Below are positions 8,559-13,431 of a DNA stretch of 13,431 nucleotides, one piece after another. How positions within the stretch are numbered: position 1 is the stretch's first letter; the number at the start of each line of letters is the position of its first letter. The stretch is taken from positions 845 to 14,275 of the forward strand of contig DPXH01000077.1 of the NCBI GenBank assembly GCA_003527405.1, in the 5' to 3' direction. The stretch comes from Candidatus Sediminicultor tertius (GTDB lineage Bacteria > Atribacterota > Phoenicimicrobiia > Phoenicimicrobiales > Phoenicimicrobiaceae). The notes under the pieces are model-generated. The model saw only the letters and a program-made list of their open reading frames with translations, was not told the origin of the DNA and ran no database searches. Both the position numbers and the translations under genes were made by a program.

Positions 8559-8602
8559 GTCATTCCCGTGGTCTTTTTTGTCATTCCCGTGGAAACGGGA
8601 AT
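8559..8602. repeat. Tandem GTCATTCCCGTGG copies, second one with a full hairpin
   Basis: GTCATTCCCGTGG occurs at 8559-8571 and again at 8580-8592. The second copy continues into ACGGGAAT, giving a hairpin with arms ATTCCCGT (8583-8590) and ACGGGAAT (8595-8602) around a GGAA loop. The motif TCATTCCCG...CGGGAATC is, from general knowledge, a widespread dispersed repeat type in many bacterial genomes. The first copy looks truncated or partly duplicated. Confidence 0.75.
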
Positions 8603-8631
8603 CTATCTTTTCCCTGTTCGCCTCATTTTTT

Positions 8632-8651
8632 GGGCACGATGCATCGTGCCC
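8632..8651. repeat. Perfect 20-bp palindrome GGGCACGATGCATCGTGCCC
   Basis: All 20 bases are self-complementary. It is GC-rich within AT-rich DNA and distinct in sequence from the palindrome at 8525-8546, though both contain GCAC/GTGC steps. It resembles a REP-type dispersed element. No gene overlaps it. Confidence 0.7.
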
Positions 8652-8670
8652 CTTGAATCCTAGTTTTTTT

Positions 8671-8694
8671 ACGCAATACTCGATACGCGGTACG
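8671..8694. repeat. Short ACGCAATAC/GATACGCGGTACG repeat block next to the trpG stop
   Basis: ACGCAATACTCGATACGCGG followed by TACG consists of near-repeats of TACGC and ATAC-CG units and ends just before the trpG stop codon. Blocks of this kind occur as dispersed repeats in many bacterial genomes. The evidence is composition and internal repetition only. Confidence 0.4.
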
Positions 8695-8696
8695 AA

Positions 8697-9272
8697 TTAC
8701 CATTCACGAGCAAAAGAAATAAAGTTTTTTAGAATATCTCTCCCTGCTGTAGTTAAAATGGATTCGGGATGAAATTGTAGACCTTCTACAGGGTATTCCT
8801 TATGGCGGACTCCCATAATCGTACCATCATCTGTACGAGCAGTAATTTCAAGACAGGGAGGCAAGGAAAGTGGATCTAAAACTAAAGAATGATAACGCCC
8901 GGCTATAAATGGATTATCTATTCTTAAATATAAACCCTTTTGGTTATGATAAATAGAAGAGGTCTTGCCATGCATTAACTTCTTTGCCAGCACCACTCTA
9001 CCCCCATAGGCTACTCCAATAGATTGGTGACCCAAACAAACTCCCAAAATAGGAACTTTATTCCCCAGTTCTTTAACTGCTTCTACCGAAATTCCAGCTT
9101 CTTTAGGAGTACAGGGGCCTGGAGAAATTACTATTCCAATCAAGGATTTTTTTGCAATTTCCTTTAAGGTTATTTCATCATTTCTATACACTTCAGTTTC
9201 CATACCTAACTCACCTAAATATTGAACCAAGTTATAAGTAAAAGAATCATAATTATCAATTACTAATATCAT
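8697..9272 (-). CDS. trpG: Anthranilate synthase component II (glutamine amidotransferase)
   Basis: TrpG hydrolyses glutamine and channels ammonia to TrpE for anthranilate synthesis. The 191-residue class I amidotransferase has the nucleophile C79 in LGVCLGHQ and the other triad members H168 and E170 in LQFHPES. The N-terminus ILVIDNYDSFTYN and the oxyanion segment SPGPCTP are canonical. I chose the ATG at 9272, which has AGGAGG 8 nt upstream. A GTG at 9299 lies in a palindromic repeat and would add nine residues that the family lacks. A PabA role in folate synthesis is possible in addition, but the setting argues for tryptophan. The call is firm. Confidence 0.97.
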   Translation of the reverse strand: MILVIDNYDSFTYNLVQYLGELGMETEVYRNDEITLKEIAKKSLIGIVISPGPCTPKEAGISVEAVKELGNKVPILGVCLGHQSIGVAYGGRVVLAKKLMHGKTSSIYHNQKGLYLRIDNPFIAGRYHSLVLDPLSLPPCLEITARTDDGTIMGVRHKEYPVEGLQFHPESILTTAGRDILKNFISFAREW

Positions 9273-9291
9273 TCTTACTCCCTCCTTTGCC

Positions 9292-9328
9292 AATGTCACA
9301 TTTAGTGCCTGGCACTAAATGTGACATT
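9292..9328. repeat. Perfect 18-bp inverted repeat between trpE and trpG
   Basis: AATGTCACATTTAGTGCC (9292-9309) and GGCACTAAATGTGACATT (9311-9328) are perfect inverted copies around a single T. The repeat abuts the trpE stop codon at 9329 and ends 19 bp before the trpG start. In mRNA it would form a very stable hairpin just upstream of the trpG ribosome site. No T-run follows, so a terminator is unlikely. It looks like an inserted dispersed palindrome. Confidence 0.9.
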
Positions 9329-10822
9329 TTAAGAATTTTCTGCCAAGTCTATAGCTTTAAGTAAGGCCATAGATTTATTTAAAGTTTCTTTATACTCCAC
9401 TTCTGGAATTGAATCTGCTACAATGCCAGCTCCTGCCTGAATGTAAGCTTGATTCCTCTTAAATATAATGGTGCGAATAGTAATGCAAGTATCCATATTC
9501 TGATTAAAAGCGATATATCCAATTGACCCGGCATAGGCACCTCTGCCATTAGTCTCTAACTCATCAATAATCTCCATTGCCCGAACTTTTGGTGCCCCTG
9601 AAACTGTTCCCGCCGGAAAACAAGCCTCTAACACATCAAAAGCGTCCTTCTCTGGTTGGATTTTACCTTCCACTTCTGAAACTAAATGCATTACATGAGA
9701 AAATTTTTCTACCTTCATAAAAGTACTCACTTTCACCGTTCCAGGACAACAAACTCTACCTAAATCATTTCGAGCTAAATCTACCAACATAGTATGCTCT
9801 GCCCGTTCTTTTTCGTCTTTTAACATCTCTTTTTCTAATTCTATATCTTCCATTTCGGTCTTCCCCCTTGGGCGTGTTCCAGCAATAGGTTTAACTTCTA
9901 CTAATTCTTCAGTCAAACGAACCAGTGGCTCCGGAGATGCTCCGACTACCTGTATTTCACCAAAATTCAAATAATACATATAAGGAGAAGGATTCAAACT
10001 CCGCAAAGAACGATAAACTTCAAATGGATGAAGCCCTGTTTTTCTGGTAAGACATTGTGATAACACTACCTGGAAAATATCTCCCGCTAAAATATATTCC
10101 TTAGCCCTTTTCACTTTTTCAATAAATTCTTCTCGTGTAACATTGCTTTTTAATATATTATTATCTCCTCTGTTATTTTTTCTACCCTTCTTTTTCAATT
10201 CTTCTAAAGATAATGGTTTTTTAATTTGAGCTATAATCCTTTCAATCTGTTCCACCGCCTTATTATAAGCCACCTCTTTAGAAAATCCCTCTAATGGATT
10301 ATTTATAATTACCCACAACTGATGAGTTAAATGATCAATGACTAATGTTGTCCTGGCAAAAATTAAAATACAATCCGGCATTTCGGAGTCAATAATTTTT
10401 TTCTCAGGCAGTTTCTCTATAAACCTGACCATATCATAACCAAAGTAGCCAACTCCACCACCAAAAAAACGAGGTAATCCCTCTATGGGAATTATTTTAA
10501 AATTATCAAATAATTTACGTAAATAAAGTAAAGGATTTTCATAAAGAACTATTTTCTTATCTTCTTTTATTATCTCAATCTTGAGACCTTTGTTCTGAAA
10601 AACTAAAAAAGGATCAATACCGATAAAGGAATAACGAGCTAACTTCCCATCTCCCTCTGCACTCTCCAACAAATAACTAAACTTATTACTCTTCATTTTT
10701 TGAAAAATACTAATTGGTGTTTCTGTATCAATAAGAATTTTTCGATATACTGTAAGCATATTCGCTCTGCTGGCCAATTGTATAAATTCCTCTTTGTCTG
10801 GATAATATATTTTATCTTTCAT
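9329..10822 (-). CDS. trpE: Anthranilate synthase component I
   Basis: TrpE makes anthranilate from chorismate, using ammonia from TrpG or free ammonia, and is the committed step of the pathway. The 497 residues are of normal length. The N-terminal domain holds the tryptophan feedback motif LLES at 51-54 and the ARYSFIG segment. The C-terminal chorismate-binding domain has KPIAGTRPRG (about 311-320), ERAEHTMLVDLARNDLGRV (about 339-357), CFPAGTVSGAPK (401-412) and the GAGIVADS segment near 464. The conserved LLES suggests that feedback inhibition is intact. AGGAGGTGG lies about 10 nt before the ATG. It is the first gene after the T-box leader. The call is firm. Confidence 0.98.
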   Translation of the reverse strand: MKDKIYYPDKEEFIQLASRANMLTVYRKILIDTETPISIFQKMKSNKFSYLLESAEGDGKLARYSFIGIDPFLVFQNKGLKIEIIKEDKKIVLYENPLLYLRKLFDNFKIIPIEGLPRFFGGGVGYFGYDMVRFIEKLPEKKIIDSEMPDCILIFARTTLVIDHLTHQLWVIINNPLEGFSKEVAYNKAVEQIERIIAQIKKPLSLEELKKKGRKNNRGDNNILKSNVTREEFIEKVKRAKEYILAGDIFQVVLSQCLTRKTGLHPFEVYRSLRSLNPSPYMYYLNFGEIQVVGASPEPLVRLTEELVEVKPIAGTRPRGKTEMEDIELEKEMLKDEKERAEHTMLVDLARNDLGRVCCPGTVKVSTFMKVEKFSHVMHLVSEVEGKIQPEKDAFDVLEACFPAGTVSGAPKVRAMEIIDELETNGRGAYAGSIGYIAFNQNMDTCITIRTIIFKRNQAYIQAGAGIVADSIPEVEYKETLNKSMALLKAIDLAENS

Positions 10823-10867
10823 CTTGTCTTAGCCACCTCCTCTTAGAATTTATAAATAACTTATAAT

Positions 10868-10919
10868 AAAAAAACCTTTCGCCCCTGTTAACATCATCGC
10901 AATGTTAGGGACGAAAGGT
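10868..10919 (-). terminator. Second (trpE-proximal) T-box terminator
   Basis: On the minus strand ACCTTTCGTCCCT (10907-10919) pairs with AGGGGCGAAAGGT (10874-10886), with an inner AACAT/ATGTT stem, and a run of seven U follows. The 5' arm overlaps the downstream end of the second antiterminator region, as expected of a T-box switch. It lies about 45 nt before the trpE start. Confidence 0.9.
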
Positions 10920-11017
10920 TAAGTTCCGCGGTACCACCCTGCTTGAGCCTAACAAACTAATATAATCAATATTAATATTATTATTTATTAGACTCCTCTT
11001 GATAAAGTGTACGGGTA
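10868..11017 (-). promoter_or_regulatory. Partial second T-box module (stem III, antiterminator, terminator) without Stem I
   Basis: Reading the minus strand, the module begins with CCCGTAC (11009-11015). It continues with a long AU-rich stem closed by GAGTCTAA and TTAGGCTC, then the T-box core AGGGTGGTACCGCGG (10926-10940), then a terminator. The tRNA-end-binding bulge reads UGGU (10933-10936), which fully pairs with an ACCA end. Only about 9 nt lie between the previous terminator's U-run and CCCGTAC, so there is no room for a second Stem I or specifier loop. It looks like a partial duplication of the upstream T-box. Confidence 0.85.
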
Positions 11018-11024
11018 TATAAAC

Positions 11025-11056
11025 AAAAAACCTTTCATCTCCAAGAGACGAAAGGT
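11025..11056 (-). terminator. First (upstream) T-box terminator
   Basis: Minus-strand arms ACCTTTCGTCTC (11045-11056) and GAGATGAAAGGT (11030-11041) form a 12-bp stem with one G-U pair and a 3-nt loop, followed by six U. The outer stem sequence ACCTTTCGTC is shared with the second terminator, supporting a duplication origin. Confidence 0.9.
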
Positions 11057-11330
11057 CAATTCCGTGGTGCCACTCTAATAGGATTTTCACTTTAAAAAAT
11101 ATGAAAATCCTACTCTTTAAGAGTACGGGCAGTATAAACTAATTATACACCGATACACTTTTCCTTTTCACGGTGGAAAGGTCCGTCAAAACTTACTTGG
11201 ACTATTTTAGCCCTTTCAGTCTGAAGCTTGTGGGTCCATTTCGCAAATCCTTTAAAATTTTTGCCGATTCTCACCATAAACGACTCTCTGTAAAATTTTG
11301 TAATCTGCTACTTCTCCCACGCTTTGCTTT
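11025..11330 (-). promoter_or_regulatory. Complete T-box riboswitch with UGG (Trp) specifier, controlling the trp operon
   Basis: Stem I is closed by GTGGG (11316-11320) and CCCAC (11230-11234), and GGGAGAAGTA marks its start. It carries the AG-bulge-like AGAGAGTCG (11281-11289) and the distal-loop-like GGTGAGAA (11268-11275). The specifier loop reads GAAA-UGG-ACC, with UGG at 11236-11238, the tryptophan codon. Stem III follows as GGATTTTCA/TGAAAATCC (within 11081-11111), after a TACTC/GAGTA hairpin. The antiterminator has the T-box core AGAGTGGCACCACGG (11062-11076). Its bulge UGGC (11069-11072) pairs with a GCCA end, matching the G discriminator usual for bacterial tRNA-Trp. Uncharged tRNA-Trp should bind and allow read-through into trpE. 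Confidence 0.95.
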
Positions 11331-11352
11331 TAACTATTTATTATTTCTAATA

Positions 11353-11381
11353 ATTATAACATATATGTCAAGTGTTATTAA
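11353..11381 (-). promoter_or_regulatory. Likely trp operon promoter (extended -10)
   Basis: The minus strand shows TGTTATAAT, an extended -10 with a perfect TATAAT at 11353-11358, and a weak -35 TTAATA at 11376-11381 with a 17-bp spacer. Transcription would start near 11346, just before T-box Stem I, giving a leader of about 520 nt. A perfect TTGACA (11366-11371) lies only 7 bp upstream of the -10 and cannot be its -35. The palindrome ACATATATGT lies in the spacer. Confidence 0.65.
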
Positions 11382-11421
11382 TTAGTATATAGTGAATATG
11401 TGACTTATCTTCCCTTATTAG

Positions 11422-11434
11422 ACCAGACCCCTTT
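11422..11434 (+). repeat. Left copy of a 13-bp inverted repeat flanking the two-gene cassette
   Basis: GACCAGACCCCTT here is the exact reverse complement of AAGGGGTCTGGTC at 13156-13168. It lies about 23 bp beyond the stop codon of the redoxin gene and points into the cassette. GACC-GACCCC motifs are a common core of dispersed repeats in environmental bacterial genomes. Confidence 0.75.
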
Positions 11435-11456
11435 ATGTTTTTTAGTATCTATTCGA

Positions 11457-12689
11457 TCATTTCACGAGGTTCCCCACAATATCGCATATTTCAATTTCGT
11501 TGAGCCGATAGTAATATCCTTTTGGCCGCCCTTGCTTATACGTAAACCATGCTTCGTCCATTGCTTTTATCACCCCATGTTGGTCGACAATTAGAAGTCC
11601 AGACTTGGAATGATAAAGCTCTGTCACTGCCGGATCCCAAACGCCAAGTATGTTGCTTCCTTCTATGTACGCTAACCACTGTTCCTGGACTGGCTTTTTC
11701 TCTGTCGCCACCACGATAATAACTACTTCATTGCCAAATTCCTCTAATCCCTTACTAATAGCTGTGAGTCGATCGTATCCTGTCGAGGGACAATTTACAC
11801 AACCATTTTCATTTACTCTCGGCTGGAAGAGGAGAATAACGACCTTACCCAGAAAATCGGACAACCAGAACGAACTACCACCGATTGCTACAGTTGCAAA
11901 ATCTGGCACCTGGCGCCCCGGTTTAAGGATTGCGCGAGGTATGGCCGCTCCAGCCTCCTTGAGGGCAATAGTTCTACCATCGACAGAGACATATGTGATC
12001 TCGTATAGAACATCCCCCACCTGAAGAGGACCCCCGGGTTTGTAGACTTCATGAGATCCAGGAAGAGTGTCGAGCTTGCCATCTCCGTCCGTGTCAATTG
12101 CTACCACAAGCTGTGATACGTCATTATACCTGGCTGTAGAGGAAAGATCTGTGATCGCAATAGGAACGAAAGACCCGCTGAGTTCAATGCCTCCCCGTCG
12201 TTGGCAGAATCCTCCGGCCAGGAACCGGTACTTCTCTGTTTCATACGAATAGTCGGCAATAATTGACAGATGGTACGGAACCGTATGCACTGTCCCCTTC
12301 ACCTCATATTCCACGTCAACATTAAAAGACCACGTGAATGCGTGCAGGAAAATCTGCTCTCGCGCGTAAACACCACTTTCATCACCCAAATCTTCGTTGT
12401 TGTTCGTGTCAACGAGGATGCGTGGATTTTCTTCATTCCAAATAACCACACTGATCCCAGGATCGTTTCCGTTTCCGACCGGAATTAGCGCATATGAGCA
12501 TTCTCCGGCACATACAGGCCCGACAAGCGTTTCCAACGGAGAGTCTGAAAGATCAAGGGGTAATATGGGAACCCCCGCACATAGCATAGGCCATGGCCTC
12601 ATCTCCCCAAGATATCCAACTTGATCTGCAAAGACAGGAACGATACTCACTATGGCGAAAAGAATAAGACATACTATAATTCTTGGCAT
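11457..12689 (-). CDS. Exported redoxin (TlpA/AhpC-type thioredoxin fold) with calcium-loop-like segments
   Basis: This 410-residue protein starts at the ATG at 12689, which has GGGAG 6 nt upstream. A TTG two codons earlier would abut that site. Residues 1-21 are a signal peptide with a likely cut after VFA. The N-terminal half has no family I can name. It contains an Asp/Asn loop DTNNNEDLGDE at 94-104 and an EF-hand-like DTDGDGKLD at 199-207. From about residue 258 comes a thioredoxin-like domain (GRQVPDFATV, LSDFLGKVVILLFQP) with the CxxC pair C297-x-x-C300 in GCVNC, where the TlpA WCxxC normally sits. Other exported cysteines include C60 and C64 in CAGEC. The protein should act outside the cytoplasmic membrane in thiol-disulfide exchange. 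It overlaps the upstream cysteine-rich gene by 16 bp, which suggests that protein is its partner. GC is higher than in the trp genes. Confidence 0.85.
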   Translation of the reverse strand: MPRIIVCLILFAIVSIVPVFADQVGYLGEMRPWPMLCAGVPILPLDLSDSPLETLVGPVCAGECSYALIPVGNGNDPGISVVIWNEENPRILVDTNNNEDLGDESGVYAREQIFLHAFTWSFNVDVEYEVKGTVHTVPYHLSIIADYSYETEKYRFLAGGFCQRRGGIELSGSFVPIAITDLSSTARYNDVSQLVVAIDTDGDGKLDTLPGSHEVYKPGGPLQVGDVLYEITYVSVDGRTIALKEAGAAIPRAILKPGRQVPDFATVAIGGSSFWLSDFLGKVVILLFQPRVNENGCVNCPSTGYDRLTAISKGLEEFGNEVVIIVVATEKKPVQEQWLAYIEGSNILGVWDPAVTELYHSKSGLLIVDQHGVIKAMDEAWFTYKQGRPKGYYYRLNEIEICDIVGNLVK

Positions 12690-13111
12690 GAGCAACTCCC
12701 ATCATTCCACCCTTGACCTTCAAAGAGGACACGGATCCAACATGTTGTGGTTGCGGTAACTCGCCCTGACCCTGTCTGAGACGTTTGACAGCTGGTGGTG
12801 CTTTTCCAAAAGTGTAGAACAGTACAGTCAGCGTAGGCAGTCACACGAATAGGCTTGCCTTGACCCGAACCGTCGTACCGTTCATAAATCGATTTTGTAT
12901 AGCACCTCCAGCCCGTATCCCACAGATTACAGCTTCTATTACAATAGACTGACACACAGCCTGAGTCATCCCACAAAGGAACAATCTCCCCTCCATAGGC
13001 TACAGCTTTTGGTTGACCTTGAGAACCTGTCTCCCCCAACGCGAAGACAGATACCATTAGTACTAGTACTCCAATCAGTACCCCAATTACAAGATATCTC
13101 CCTTTTTTCAT
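12674..13111 (-). CDS. Small exported cysteine-rich protein of unknown family
   Basis: This 145-residue protein begins with a clear signal peptide or membrane anchor (MKKGRYLVIGVLIGVLVLMV, likely cut near SVFA at residue 24). The mature part of about 120 residues has nine cysteines: C52, C57, C61, C70, C96, C108, C124, C140 and C142, ending in SCSCQEL. It also has six tryptophans and many Ser, Thr and Gly. I recognise no family. The composition suggests a compact disulfide-bonded extracytoplasmic protein with one cysteine left unpaired. The ATG at 13111 follows AGGAGG by 8 nt, a strong ribosome site. Its 3' end overlaps the redoxin gene by 16 bp, so the two should be made together. I infer a substrate or electron-transfer partner of that redoxin. 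A lantibiotic-like or adhesin role cannot be excluded. Confidence 0.75.
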   Translation of the reverse strand: MKKGRYLVIGVLIGVLVLMVSVFALGETGSQGQPKAVAYGGEIVPLWDDSGCVSVYCNRSCNLWDTGWRCYTKSIYERYDGSGQGKPIRVTAYADCTVLHFWKSTTSCQTSQTGSGRVTATTTCWIRVLFEGQGWNDGSCSCQEL

Positions 13112-13155
13112 TTTATTTACCTCCTATTTTATATAAAATTAAAAAAGTAAGGAAC

Positions 13156-13168
13156 AAGGGGTCTGGTC
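13156..13168 (-). repeat. Right copy of the 13-bp inverted repeat flanking the cassette
   Basis: AAGGGGTCTGGTC on the plus strand is the reverse complement of the left copy at 11422-11434. Read on the minus strand it sits in the longer string ATATGTCAAATATTGAGACC followed by AGACCCCTT, which resembles a dispersed GTCAAATATTGAGACC-type repeat. It lies between the upstream flank and the start of the cysteine-rich gene. Confidence 0.75.
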
Positions 13169-13189
13169 TCAATATTTGACATATTATAT

Positions 13190-13431
13190 TTTTTAAAAAA
13201 CATAATGAAGGTGCGGCAAAGATATTTTACCTGTTGTAAGAAAAAAATTAGGTTTAGTGTTTGTATCGAGTTTATTTAAATAAACATTTGTGCTAATTAT
13301 GTCTTTAAAAACATTATTTTTAGCTTTTATTTTAGTTAGACGTTTCTGTGGGGTTTTTTTTTGGTTTATATTTGTGGGTGATTATTATAACCTCACTATA
13401 ATACTTAAATTGTTAATTGTCAATGTCATGT
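13190..13431. other. AT-rich flank without a recognisable gene
   Basis: I see no ORF with family features, no tRNA and no terminator here. The only structure is a 16-bp perfect palindrome GTTTATTTAAATAAAC at 13270-13285 and several T-runs. A possible -10 for the cysteine-rich gene (TATAAT on the minus strand, 13183-13188) lies just to the left, without a good -35. Confidence 0.5.

Noticed and set aside
8559..8592. Two GTCATTCCCGTGG copies as the start of a CRISPR array
   Set aside because: There are only two copies 21 bp apart, with no spacers of uniform size and no cas genes.
8525..8651. GC-rich palindromes as intrinsic terminators of a trpEG transcript
   Set aside because: Neither palindrome is followed by a U-run in the minus-strand transcript, so they look like dispersed repeats rather than terminators.
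8503..8772. Plus-strand ORF of 89 codons over the repeat block
   Set aside because: It is made of translated repeats (recurrent FSFPW-like residues come from the TCATTCCCG copies) and runs into the 3' end of trpG on the other strand.
10905..11090. Minus-strand ORF of 61 codons within the trp leader
   Set aside because: It lies wholly across the T-box antiterminator and terminator modules, has no ribosome site that I can defend, and contains no tryptophan run that would suggest a leader peptide.
11366..11371. Perfect TTGACA near the trp promoter as the -35 box
   Set aside because: It is only 7 bp from the perfect TATAAT, and no good -10 lies 16-18 bp downstream of it; the extended -10 with a weak -35 is a better reading.
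11173..11385. Plus-strand ORF of 70 codons opposite T-box Stem I
   Set aside because: It is the complement of a structured RNA and the trp promoter, and has no family features.
13270..13285. Palindrome GTTTATTTAAATAAAC as an operator or origin element
   Set aside because: It is composed almost only of A and T in very AT-rich DNA and is not next to a recognisable gene or a cluster of similar boxes.

Overview
All supported genes lie on the minus strand. The DNA is AT-rich and the main regulator is a T-box (tRNA-sensing) leader. This points to an anaerobic Firmicutes-type bacterium or one of the T-box-bearing uncultured lineages such as Atribacterota. The phylum is an inference: the window has no rRNA or ribosomal protein marker. 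Several dispersed, palindromic intergenic repeats fit an environmental genome.

Region 1 (30-3930) is a catabolic operon read right to left: an FCD-type GntR regulator with its own sigma-70-like promoter, a GlpA-like FAD oxidoreductase with a C-terminal BFD-type [2Fe-2S] domain, a second FAD/NAD oxidoreductase and a small DUF1667 protein with four cysteines. The last three look like one multi-subunit dehydrogenase. The substrate could be glycerol 3-phosphate, but the FCD regulator leaves open a hydroxy acid or similar compound.

Region 2 (3996-10822) is a complete tryptophan operon in the order trpE-G-D-C-F-B-A, which takes chorismate to tryptophan. Most junctions overlap or nearly touch. The exceptions are a perfect 18-bp inverted repeat squeezed between trpE and trpG, and a 273-bp gap between trpG and trpD filled with several different repeats.

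Region 3 (10823-11381) is the trp promoter and a leader of about 520 nt. It holds one complete T-box with a UGG (Trp) specifier, followed by a second stem III/antiterminator/terminator module that has no Stem I of its own. The two modules differ in the base that reads the tRNA discriminator (UGGC, then UGGU).

Region 4 (11421-13170) is a two-gene cassette with visibly higher GC. It encodes a small exported protein with nine cysteines and an exported thioredoxin-fold protein with a CxxC motif and two calcium-loop-like Asp-rich segments. The genes overlap by 16 bp and the cassette is bracketed by 13-bp inverted repeats. This is the best candidate here for an undescribed system: a dedicated extracytoplasmic thiol-disulfide enzyme and its cysteine-rich partner. 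The remaining right-hand flank (about 13190-13431) is very AT-rich and holds no gene I can support.
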